Assembly: GCA_045654805.1 (NCBI GenBank)
Contig: JAZOOD010000005.1
Span: 1-19,638, forward strand
Length of the DNA: 19,638 nucleotides
DNA from: CAZNKU01 sp045654805
Lineage (GTDB): Bacteria > Bacillota > Clostridia > Monoglobales > Firm-18
Direction of reading: 5' to 3'
Below, one piece after another: positions 13,663 to 19,638 of this stretch (the stretch's first letter is position 1; each line of letters opens with the position of its first letter). The notes under the pieces are model-generated. The model had not been told where the DNA came from, did no database searches, and worked only from the letters and a program-made list of their open reading frames with translations. Both the position numbers and the translations under genes were made by a program.

Positions 13663-14295
13663 ATGAACTGTAATATATGCGGAAAAGAATTTGATAAAAG
13701 TAGAATGATAGTACACACCACAGAAAGCGGGATTGAATACTGTCTGTGCAAACAATGCGAAAACCGAGGTGTGGAAATAGTTGAAACGGAAGAATATTAT
13801 ATATGCAAAGTATGTGGATACCCTCACAAAAAAGATGAGTTTAGCAGGATATGTAAATTCTGCGAAAGTGTAAAATCCCTTGAAAAAATCGAGCTTACCC
13901 AGATAGAGACGGAACTTTTGGATTCTGATCCTCAAAAATTATATGAAGAAAAATTCGGCAAAGAATTTGCTGACAATATTGTAAAATGGAAAGAAAGCGA
14001 GAAAAAAGAAGCTACTGACATCCGCCACAAACGTGACAGGCAAATAGATACTACTTTTGTAATAGGGATTATACTTGGCTATATATTGCTTGAAATGACC
14101 ATAAGCAAATACATTACAGAAAAATATCTGTTTATTACTCTTCTAGTCCCAACAATCCTTATAATCATCACTGCGCCAGTATTTAAAAAAATAGACAGAA
14201 GGACACGTAAAAGACCACTACCCATATGGATTATACTTGTTATAATGGCCATACTTACGGATATATACTATATCATCACAAAAATATTTGCATAA
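13663..14295 (+). CDS. Zinc-ribbon membrane protein of unknown function
   Basis: I do not recognise this 210-residue protein as a named family. It has nine cysteines in the first 70 residues: C3/C6 with C29/C32, and C48/C51 with C64/C67, which look like two tandem zinc ribbons. C27 is the extra one. A charged, probably helical linker follows (70-130), then three membrane segments (about 131-150, 154-174 and 186-208) separated by strongly basic loops. This predicts cytosolic zinc ribbons tethered to the membrane. The frame is open from 13585, but the ATG at 13663 has AAAGGAG seven bases upstream and lies past the sipL terminator, so it is chosen. It probably has its own promoter nested in that terminator. 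A link to sporulation is suggested only by its neighbour. Confidence 0.8.
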   Translation: MNCNICGKEFDKSRMIVHTTESGIEYCLCKQCENRGVEIVETEEYYICKVCGYPHKKDEFSRICKFCESVKSLEKIELTQIETELLDSDPQKLYEEKFGKEFADNIVKWKESEKKEATDIRHKRDRQIDTTFVIGIILGYILLEMTISKYITEKYLFITLLVPTILIIITAPVFKKIDRRTRKRPLPIWIILVIMAILTDIYYIITKIFA

Positions 14296-14300
14296 CGACA

Positions 14301-14329
14301 AAAACCCAAGGATACAATCCCTGGGTTTT
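14301..14329. terminator. Bidirectional terminator between zinc-ribbon gene and rpmE
   Basis: AAAACCCA and TGGGTTTT, with GGAT/ATCC inside after one mismatch, form a stem of about 12 pairs with an ACA loop. T-rich tails exist in both directions, so it can serve both convergent genes. Confidence 0.85.
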
Positions 14330-14362
14330 ATATCTAATCTCTGATTTAAAAATCTTTTTAAA

Positions 14363-14569
14363 TTACTTCTGTGCTGCTTCGAAACGTTTCTTAAATCTGT
14401 CAACACGACCGCCTGTATCAACAAGCTTCTGTTTTCCTGTGAAGAAAGGATGACACTTACTGCATATTTCAACTTTGATATCTTCTCTTGTTGAACCTGT
14501 TTCGATAACATTACCACAAGCACATGTTATTGTAGTCTGTTTATAATCAGGATGTATACCTTGTTTCAT
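14363..14569 (-). CDS. rpmE: 50S ribosomal protein L31, zinc-binding form
   Basis: L31 bridges the central protuberance of the large subunit to the small subunit. The 68-residue length and the motif order IHPDYKQT, CACGN, CSKCHPFFTGKQK and VDRFKKRF are typical of bacterial L31. Cysteines C16, C18, C37 and C40 are all present, so this is the zinc-containing C+ type rather than the zinc-free paralogue used in zinc shortage. The ATG follows AGGTG by seven bases. The gene stands alone, with its own strong promoter and a shared terminator downstream. Confidence 0.97.
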   Translation of the reverse strand: MKQGIHPDYKQTTITCACGNVIETGSTREDIKVEICSKCHPFFTGKQKLVDTGGRVDRFKKRFEAAQK

Positions 14570-14606
14570 TCTGTTTCACCTCTTCTGCAATTTCTGTAAC
14601 ATAGGA

Positions 14607-14635
14607 ATTATAACATACAAAATTTGAAAATGCAA
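14607..14635 (-). promoter_or_regulatory. Sigma-A promoter of rpmE
   Basis: On the minus strand TTGCAT (14630-14635) and TATAAT (14607-14612) are separated by 17 bases. The predicted start is about 30 bases ahead of the L31 ATG. Confidence 0.85.
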
Positions 14636-14668
14636 GCATTTTTTTAATTTTTTTCTTTTTTTGCTTGC
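14632..14668. repeat. Inverted repeat overlapping the rpmE -35 element
   Basis: GCAAGCA (14632-14638) and TGCTTGC (14662-14668) are perfect inverted copies separated by a 23-base A/T tract. The first copy overlaps the rpmE -35. It may be a bipartite operator or chance in AT-rich DNA. Confidence 0.35.
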
Positions 14669-14763
14669 TCACATAATGTAGGATAATTGCATATGATGTG
14701 GTATTTTTACGTTTTTTTTCGTAAATCAACTATAAATTGTGGTAAAAAAACTTTGAAAATTAT

Positions 14764-14994
14764 TTATAAAACTGCTGAAACATTACCTTCAAGCCAATCA
14801 TCACATATCATACCCTGTTCTTTGGCAATTTTTATAAGGTAATCGCACTTTTTCCTTGCAACTGCTATCTGAAGGGTACAGATGTCAATAAGCTCTTTTG
14901 TATCGGCATAATCAAAACTTTTTGTTGCTATAAAAAGTTCTTCCCGTGCCTTTTCCATATCGTGCTTTAATTCAGAATAAGTCAATTTATCCAA
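14764..14994 (-). CDS. Small acidic helical protein of unknown function
   Basis: I do not recognise this 76-residue protein. It looks like two amphipathic helices (about residues 4-25 and 31-61) followed by a short tail ending GNVSAVL. Three cysteines (C39, C50, C64) do not form a known motif. There is no signal peptide or membrane segment. Size and helix layout recall the Spo0E phosphatase family, but the family's SQELD-type motif is absent, so that name is not used. The start is TTG, with GGGAGG seven bases upstream; that strong site, and the absence of any competing frame, support a real gene. It is divergent from ppdK and I found no clear promoter. Confidence 0.65.
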   Translation of the reverse strand: MDKLTYSELKHDMEKAREELFIATKSFDYADTKELIDICTLQIAVARKKCDYLIKIAKEQGMICDDWLEGNVSAVL

Positions 14995-15073
14995 TTTTAT
15001 CCCTCCCTATATTAAGATTATTCACAATGGATACAATTTTATACCAAAAAAATAGCCAAATTTACCGTTTTTG

Positions 15074-15102
15074 TTGACATTTTATTCTTTTTACCTTATA
15101 AT
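15074..15102 (+). promoter_or_regulatory. Consensus sigma-A promoter of ppdK
   Basis: TTGACA (15074-15079) and TATAAT (15097-15102) are separated by 17 bases, a perfect match. The predicted start near 15109 gives a leader of about 27 bases with GGAGG in it, consistent with very high expression. Confidence 0.92.
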
Positions 15103-15135
15103 AATATAGCTAAATATAATTACGGAGGGAAAAAT

Positions 15136-17763
15136 ATGGCTAAAAAATTTGTTTACCTATTCAGTGAAGGTAATGCCACTATGAGAAACCTTTTGGGTGG
15201 CAAAGGTGCTAACTTGGCAGAAATGACAGGCCTTGGCATGCCGGTACCTCAAGGATTTACGATTACAACTGAGGCATGCACACAGTATTATGAAGATGGA
15301 AAAGTTATCAATGACGATATTCAGGCTGAAATTATAGAATATATCGGCAAAATGGAAGAAATCACCGGAAAAAAATTTGGTGATCTTGAAAATCCTCTAT
15401 TGGTATCTGTTCGTTCAGGTGCAAGAGCTTCTATGCCGGGTATGATGGATACAATCTTAAACCTTGGTCTTAACGAAACTGTTGTTAATGCTATTGCTGA
15501 AAAAACAGGCAACGACCGTTGGGCTTGGGACTGCTATAGAAGATTTATTCAGATGTATTCAGACGTTGTTATGGAAGTTGGCAAAAAATACTTTGAACAG
15601 CTTATTGATAAAATGAAGGAAGAAAAAGGTGTAACAGAGGACGTTGACCTTACTGCTGAAGACCTTAAGAATTTGGCCGGTCAATTTAAGGCTGAATACA
15701 AGGCTAAAATCGGCGAAGACTTTCCGGACAATCCTATCGAACAGCTTATGGGGGCTGTTAAAGCAGTATTCCGTTCATGGGATAACCCAAGAGCTAATAT
15801 CTACAGAAGAGATAACGATATACCTTATTCATGGGGTACAGCTGTTAACGTACAGATGATGGCTTTTGGTAACTGGAGTGATGAATCGGGTACAGGTGTT
15901 GCATTTACAAGAAACCCTGCTACAGGGGAAAAGGCTTTGTTCGGTGAATTCCTTATGAACGCACAGGGCGAAGATGTTGTTGCAGGTGTAAGAACACCAC
16001 AGCCTATTTCACAGCTTAAGGAAGTTATGCCTGAAGTTTACGATCAGTTTGTTGAAATATCTTCAAAATTGGAAAACCATTACAGAGATATGCAGGATAT
16101 GGAATTTACAATTGAGGACAGAAAGCTTTATATGCTTCAGACACGTAACGGTAAGAGAACTGCTGCAGCTGCTCTTAAAATCGCTTGCGACCTTGTTGAT
16201 GAAGGTATGATTTCAGATAAAGAAGCTGTTGCAATGATTGACCCAAGAAACCTTGATACACTACTACACCCACAGTTTGACCAGACTGCTCTTAAGAAGG
16301 CTGAAGTTATGGGCAGGGCGTTAGCTGCTTCCCCGGGTGCTGCTTGTGGTAAAGTTGTATTTACTGCTGAAGATGCAAAAGAATGGGGTGCTAGAGGCGA
16401 AAAAGTTATTCTTGTACGTCTTGAAACATCTCCTGAAGATATTGAAGGTATGAAGGCTGCTCAGGGTATACTTACAGTTCGCGGCGGTATGACATCTCAC
16501 GCAGCTGTTGTTGCTCGTGGTATGGGCACATGCTGTGTATCCGGTTGTTCTGCAATCAATATGGATGAAGAAAACAAGAGATTTACTCTTGCTGGAAAAA
16601 CTTATGTTGAGGGCGACTATATTTCAATAGACGGTTCAACAGGTAACATATATGATGGTATTATTCCGACTGTTGACGCTTCAATAAGCGGTGAATTCGG
16701 CAGAATTATGGATTGGGCTGATAAATACCGCAAGCTTAAAGTTCGTACAAATGCTGATACCCCTAAGGACGCGATCAAAGCAAGAGAGCTTGGTGCTGAA
16801 GGTATCGGTCTTTGCCGTACAGAGCACATGTTCTTTGAAGGTGACAGAATTGCTGCTATTAGAGAAATGATTTGCTCAGACAAAGTTGAACAAAGAGAAG
16901 CTGCTCTTGCAAAGCTTGAACCAATGCAGCAGGGCGACTTTGAAAAGCTTTACGAAGCTATGGAAGGATACGGTGTGACAATACGTTTCCTTGACCCACC
17001 ACTACACGAATTCGTTCCAACCGATGAAAAAGATATCGAACTTCTTGCTAACACACAGTACAAAACAGTTGACGAAATCAAAGCCATTATTGCTTCGCTT
17101 CATGAATTTAACCCTATGATGGGTCATCGTGGATGCCGTCTTGCAGTAACATATCCTGAAATTGCTGCTATGCAGACAAGAGCAGTTATCAAAGCTGCTA
17201 TCAATGTTTCAAAGAAACTTGGAAAATCTATTGTTCCCGAAATTATGATTCCATTGGTTGGCGAAGTTAAGGAACTTAAATATGTTAAAGATGTTGTTTG
17301 CAAAACTGCTGATGAAGTTATTGCTGCTTCAGGATTCGACCTTAAGTATCAGGTTGGTACAATGATCGAAATTCCACGTGCTGCACTTACAGCAGATAAG
17401 GTTGCTGAGGAAGCTGAATTCTTCTCATTCGGTACAAACGACCTTACACAGATGACATACGGTTTTTCACGTGATGACGCAGGTAAATTCCTTGATTACT
17501 ATTACGAAAAGAAAATCTTTGAATCTGACCCATTTGCAAAACTTGACCAGGAGGGTGTTGGAAGTCTTGTAAAACTTGCCGCTAAACTTGGTAGAGAAAC
17601 AAGACCGGAAATTAAGCTTGGTATCTGCGGCGAACACGGTGGAGATCCTTCAACAGTTGAATTCTGTCACAATGTTGGTCTAAACTACGTTTCTTGCTCA
17701 CCATTCAGAGTTCCGATTGCACGTCTGGCTGCTGCTCAGGCTGCTATTAAGGAAATGAAATAA
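15136..17763 (+). CDS. ppdK: Pyruvate, phosphate dikinase
   Basis: This enzyme interconverts PEP, AMP and PPi with pyruvate, ATP and Pi; in many clostridia it runs toward pyruvate as a PPi-linked glycolytic step. The 875 residues fit the family length. In order there is the nucleotide-binding domain (about 1-340, with LLGGKGANLAEM and SVRSGARASMPGMMDTI), the swivelling phospho-His domain with H455 in GGMTSHAAV, and the PEP-binding barrel (about 530-875) with GLCRTEHMFF, GTNDLTQMTYG and GICGEHGG near the end. All key motifs are intact. The ATG follows GGAGGG. The gene favours GCT, GTT and CTT codons more than its neighbours do, a usual sign of a highly expressed gene rather than transfer. It has a perfect-consensus promoter. 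Confidence 0.98.
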   Translation: MAKKFVYLFSEGNATMRNLLGGKGANLAEMTGLGMPVPQGFTITTEACTQYYEDGKVINDDIQAEIIEYIGKMEEITGKKFGDLENPLLVSVRSGARASMPGMMDTILNLGLNETVVNAIAEKTGNDRWAWDCYRRFIQMYSDVVMEVGKKYFEQLIDKMKEEKGVTEDVDLTAEDLKNLAGQFKAEYKAKIGEDFPDNPIEQLMGAVKAVFRSWDNPRANIYRRDNDIPYSWGTAVNVQMMAFGNWSDESGTGVAFTRNPATGEKALFGEFLMNAQGEDVVAGVRTPQPISQLKEVMPEVYDQFVEISSKLENHYRDMQDMEFTIEDRKLYMLQTRNGKRTAAAALKIACDLVDEGMISDKEAVAMIDPRNLDTLLHPQFDQTALKKAEVMGRALAASPGAACGKVVFTAEDAKEWGARGEKVILVRLETSPEDIEGMKAAQGILTVRGGMTSHAAVVARGMGTCCVSGCSAINMDEENKRFTLAGKTYVEGDYISIDGSTGNIYDGIIPTVDASISGEFGRIMDWADKYRKLKVRTNADTPKDAIKARELGAEGIGLCRTEHMFFEGDRIAAIREMICSDKVEQREAALAKLEPMQQGDFEKLYEAMEGYGVTIRFLDPPLHEFVPTDEKDIELLANTQYKTVDEIKAIIASLHEFNPMMGHRGCRLAVTYPEIAAMQTRAVIKAAINVSKKLGKSIVPEIMIPLVGEVKELKYVKDVVCKTADEVIAASGFDLKYQVGTMIEIPRAALTADKVAEEAEFFSFGTNDLTQMTYGFSRDDAGKFLDYYYEKKIFESDPFAKLDQEGVGSLVKLAAKLGRETRPEIKLGICGEHGGDPSTVEFCHNVGLNYVSCSPFRVPIARLAAAQAAIKEMK

Positions 17764-17780
17764 ACTTTTAAATTTTAATT

Positions 17781-17805
17781 GCGACAGGTGCTTGCCGCCT
17801 GTCGC
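17781..17805 (+). terminator. Hairpin between ppdK and the SulP gene
   Basis: GCGACAGG (17781-17788) and CCTGTCGC (17798-17805) form a perfect GC-rich 8-pair stem with a 9-base loop, 18 bases past the ppdK stop. The tail is ATTATTATG rather than a T run, so termination is probably partial. Read-through may supply the SulP gene, for which no promoter was found. Confidence 0.6.
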
Positions 17806-17835
17806 ATTATTATGTGAAAATTCGAGGTGTTTTAA

Positions 17836-19482
17836 ATGGCTAAACTTGAGCCAAAATTGTTTTATACAATAAGACATTATTCAAAAGAACAATGTATAAA
17901 AGATATAATTGCAGGTATTATTGTTGCAATTATTGCTCTTCCATTGTCGATTGCCTTGGCAATTGCATCGGGTGTCAGCCCCGAAAACGGTATATACACA
18001 GCTATAATTGCAGGATTTATAATATCTTTTTTGGGTGGAAGCCGTGTGCAAATAGCAGGACCTACCGCTGCATTCGCCTCAATTGTTGCAGGTATAGTGT
18101 CAGCAAATGGTATGTCCGGTCTTGCAACAGCAACTATAATGGCAGGTATATTACTGGTTATTATGGGCGTGTGCCGATTGGGAAGTCTTATAAGCTTTAT
18201 CCCTCAGACCATAACCACCGGTTTTACAACAGGTATTGCCGTAACTATTGCAATAGGTCAGGTAAAGGACTTTTTGGGACTTGACAGCTTTAAGGCGGTT
18301 GAAACAATGGAAAAGATTGAAGGAATTATACATAACATAAATTCCATTAACTATACAGCCTTTGGAGTTGGTATTTTAGCATTGGCAATACTTATAATTG
18401 GTGGAAAATTGATGAAAAGGATTCCCCCATCACTTATTGCCGTTATAGCTACTGCAGCAGTTGTTAAAGTATTTGACTTGCAAGTTGATACTATTGGCAG
18501 TGTTTACACAAACTTAAAGGCAGGCTTGCCTCAGTTTGTGACACCAGATTTTTCACCCGATATGATAAAAACCGTATTTCCGGATGCTGTGACAATTGCA
18601 TTGCTTGCAGGCATAGAATCTTTACTATCATGCGTTGTGGCAGATGGTATGATAGGAAGTAGACACAATTCAAATATGGAATTGGTTGCACAGGGTGCTG
18701 GTAACGTAGCCTCCGCTTTATTTGGTGGTATCCCCGCTACGGGGGCTATTGCAAGAACTGCTGCAAACATAAAAAACGGCGGTCGTACCCCAATTGCCGG
18801 TATGGTACACGCAGTAATTTTGCTTTTGGTACTAATATTCCTTATGCCTTTGGCAAAGCTTATACCTATGCCTACAATCGCGGCAATACTGTTTATCGTT
18901 GCTTATAATATGAGCGAAATAAGAAAATTTGCTACAATTTGCAAGATTTCTCCAAAGAGCGATATATTTATCCTGATTCTAACATTTATACTTACAGTTG
19001 TATTTGACCTTGTTGTAGCTATTGGCGTCGGTATTGTATTGGCGGCTATACTGTTTATGAAGCGTATGGCTGATGAAACACACGTTTATGGATGGAAGTA
19101 TAACGAAGATGAAACAACTGATGCAGATCATATTGAGCTAAAGACTGTGCCAAAAAATACTCTTGTATATGAAATCAGCGGCCCTATGTTCTTTGGTGTA
19201 TCCAACAAAATGCTTAAAGTTTTGCTTGACATAGAAGGCAAAAACGCTGTTATTTTACGTATGAGAGGTGTGCCTGCACTTGATGCAACTGCTCTTAATT
19301 GCCTAGATGATATATATACCAAGATGAAAAAGAAAAATGTTACACTTATACTTTCTCACGTAAATGAGCAGCCTATGTCAGTAATGCAAAAGGCTGGATT
19401 TGACGTCAAAATAGGGCTTGAAAACTTCTGCCCACATATTGACGATGCGTTACAACGTGCTGAAGAATTACTTATAAAATAA
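17836..19482 (+). CDS. SulP-family anion transporter with STAS domain
   Basis: SulP proteins move sulfate, bicarbonate or other anions across the membrane, often with Na+ or H+. The 548-residue protein has the SulP transmembrane core (about 20-420), with IIALPLSIALAIASGVSPENG and GGSRVQIAGPTAAFASIVAG typical of its first half and FGGIPATGAIARTAANIKNG of the second. A cytoplasmic STAS domain follows (about 440-545), with GVPALDATAL at its signature loop. The substrate cannot be told from sequence. The ATG follows GAGGTG by eight bases. It lies 72 bases after ppdK with a weak terminator between, so partial cotranscription is likely. Just past its stop is an orphan ribosome binding site and then an insertion sequence. 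Confidence 0.93.
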   Translation: MAKLEPKLFYTIRHYSKEQCIKDIIAGIIVAIIALPLSIALAIASGVSPENGIYTAIIAGFIISFLGGSRVQIAGPTAAFASIVAGIVSANGMSGLATATIMAGILLVIMGVCRLGSLISFIPQTITTGFTTGIAVTIAIGQVKDFLGLDSFKAVETMEKIEGIIHNINSINYTAFGVGILALAILIIGGKLMKRIPPSLIAVIATAAVVKVFDLQVDTIGSVYTNLKAGLPQFVTPDFSPDMIKTVFPDAVTIALLAGIESLLSCVVADGMIGSRHNSNMELVAQGAGNVASALFGGIPATGAIARTAANIKNGGRTPIAGMVHAVILLLVLIFLMPLAKLIPMPTIAAILFIVAYNMSEIRKFATICKISPKSDIFILILTFILTVVFDLVVAIGVGIVLAAILFMKRMADETHVYGWKYNEDETTDADHIELKTVPKNTLVYEISGPMFFGVSNKMLKVLLDIEGKNAVILRMRGVPALDATALNCLDDIYTKMKKKNVTLILSHVNEQPMSVMQKAGFDVKIGLENFCPHIDDALQRAEELLIK

Positions 19483-19486
19483 AAAA

Positions 19487-19500
19487 GGAGAAACGATTTG
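19487..19500 (+). promoter_or_regulatory. Orphan ribosome binding site at the insertion-sequence boundary
   Basis: AAAAAAGGAG ends at 19490, at normal distance for a start codon around 19498. The only candidate there, TTG at 19498, reads eight more codons into the IS end before a stop. I infer that the IS cut off the first codons of a gene that followed sulP. Confidence 0.4.
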
Positions 19501-19538
19501 AACAGGTCCAGTAAAAATGGACAATAGAAAAAATAGGA

Positions 19539-19573
19539 CCCCTATGGTAGAATATAATAAACTACCATAGGGG
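19539..19573 (+). promoter_or_regulatory. Hairpin covering the orfA ribosome binding site
   Basis: CCCCTATGGTAG (19539-19550) and CTACCATAGGGG (19562-19573) form a perfect 12-pair stem with an 11-base loop. The 3' arm carries the AGGGGG ribosome binding site, and six T residues follow right before the ATG. TATAAT sits in the loop (19553-19558), without a good -35. Confidence 0.75.
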
Positions 19574-19581
19574 GATTTTTT

Positions 19582-19638
19582 ATGCCAAGAGAATATCAAA
19601 ATATAAAAAAATACGAAAAAGAAATCATAGAAATGTAT
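19582..19638 (+). CDS. IS3-family transposase OrfA, N-terminal fragment cut by window edge
   Basis: The frame opens at ATG 19582 and runs off the window after 19 codons, beginning MPREYQNIKKYEKEIIEM. This resembles the N-terminus of IS3-family helix-turn-helix OrfA proteins, and the IS-like terminal repeat just upstream supports that. It differs clearly from the transposase at the left edge. With so few residues the subgroup cannot be given. Confidence 0.65.
   Translation, partial: MPREYQNIKKYEKEIIEMY

Larger units (their letters stand above)
19499..19638 (+). mobile_element. 5' end of a second IS3-family insertion sequence (partial)
   Basis: From 19499 the sequence TGAACAGGTCCAGTAAAAAT followed by GGACAATAG has the TG start and general form of an IS3-family terminal repeat. 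A transposase start follows at 19582. The repeat differs from that at the left edge, so this is a different element. The boundary at 19499 is inferred, because the other end is outside the window. Confidence 0.6.

Noticed and set aside
14764..14994. Spo0E-like aspartyl-phosphate phosphatase
   Set aside because: Length and helices are similar, but the SQELD-type signature is absent.
1..19638. The two outward-facing edge ISs as arms of a composite transposon carrying the whole segment
   Set aside because: Their terminal repeats and transposase starts differ, and the segment between holds core chromosomal genes (spo0A, rpmE, ppdK).

Overview
The window looks like chromosome of a low-GC, Gram-positive, endospore-forming member of the Clostridia. 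Four sporulation genes are recognisable: spo0A, spoIVB, pdaA and a sipL-like coat gene with DUF3794 domains and a LysM domain, a combination typical of clostridial spores. A clostridial-type pyruvate phosphate dikinase and strong AGGAGG-type ribosome binding sites fit this. No phage, CRISPR, tRNA or rRNA signal was seen. The genus cannot be named from the sequence alone.

Layout. Both edges are the 5' ends of two different IS3-family insertion sequences that point outward (1-140, reading left; 19499-19638, reading right). Inside them, from the left: spo0A (minus) with a sigma-A promoter, two 0A boxes and a 23-bp palindrome; a divergent YitT-family membrane protein (plus); a FecCD/BtuF-type ABC importer operon (permease, ATPase, lipoprotein; minus) with a consensus promoter and a leader hairpin that may be an attenuator; a P-type Ca2+/Mn2+-type ATPase (minus) under a yybP-ykoY manganese riboswitch; spoIVB, pdaA and rqcH (minus); then, on the plus strand, a sipL-like gene and a zinc-ribbon membrane protein; rpmE (L31) and a 76-residue unknown protein (minus); and finally ppdK and a SulP anion transporter (plus).

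How the parts fit. spoIVB and spo0A are normally adjacent in endospore formers. Here they keep the same orientation but are about 7 kb apart, separated by the ATPase, the ABC importer and YitT, which looks like a metal and transport block placed between them. Sporulation functions span initiation (Spo0A), the sigma-K checkpoint protease (SpoIVB), cortex muramic-delta-lactam synthesis (PdaA) and coat attachment (SipL). RqcH and L31 are translation functions.

Most unusual signals. (1) At two gene junctions (sipL to zinc-ribbon gene, rqcH to pdaA) the upstream gene's terminator-like hairpin appears to carry the downstream gene's -10 element inside its loop, so only transcripts started there would lack the hairpin's 5' arm. 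(2) Both edge ISs start with a terminator-like hairpin that buries the transposase ribosome binding site and ends in a T tract next to the start codon. (3) The Spo0A receiver domain has Arg-Lys where the near-invariant Lys-Pro is expected, with an otherwise canonical DNA-binding domain. No wholly new multi-gene system was identified.
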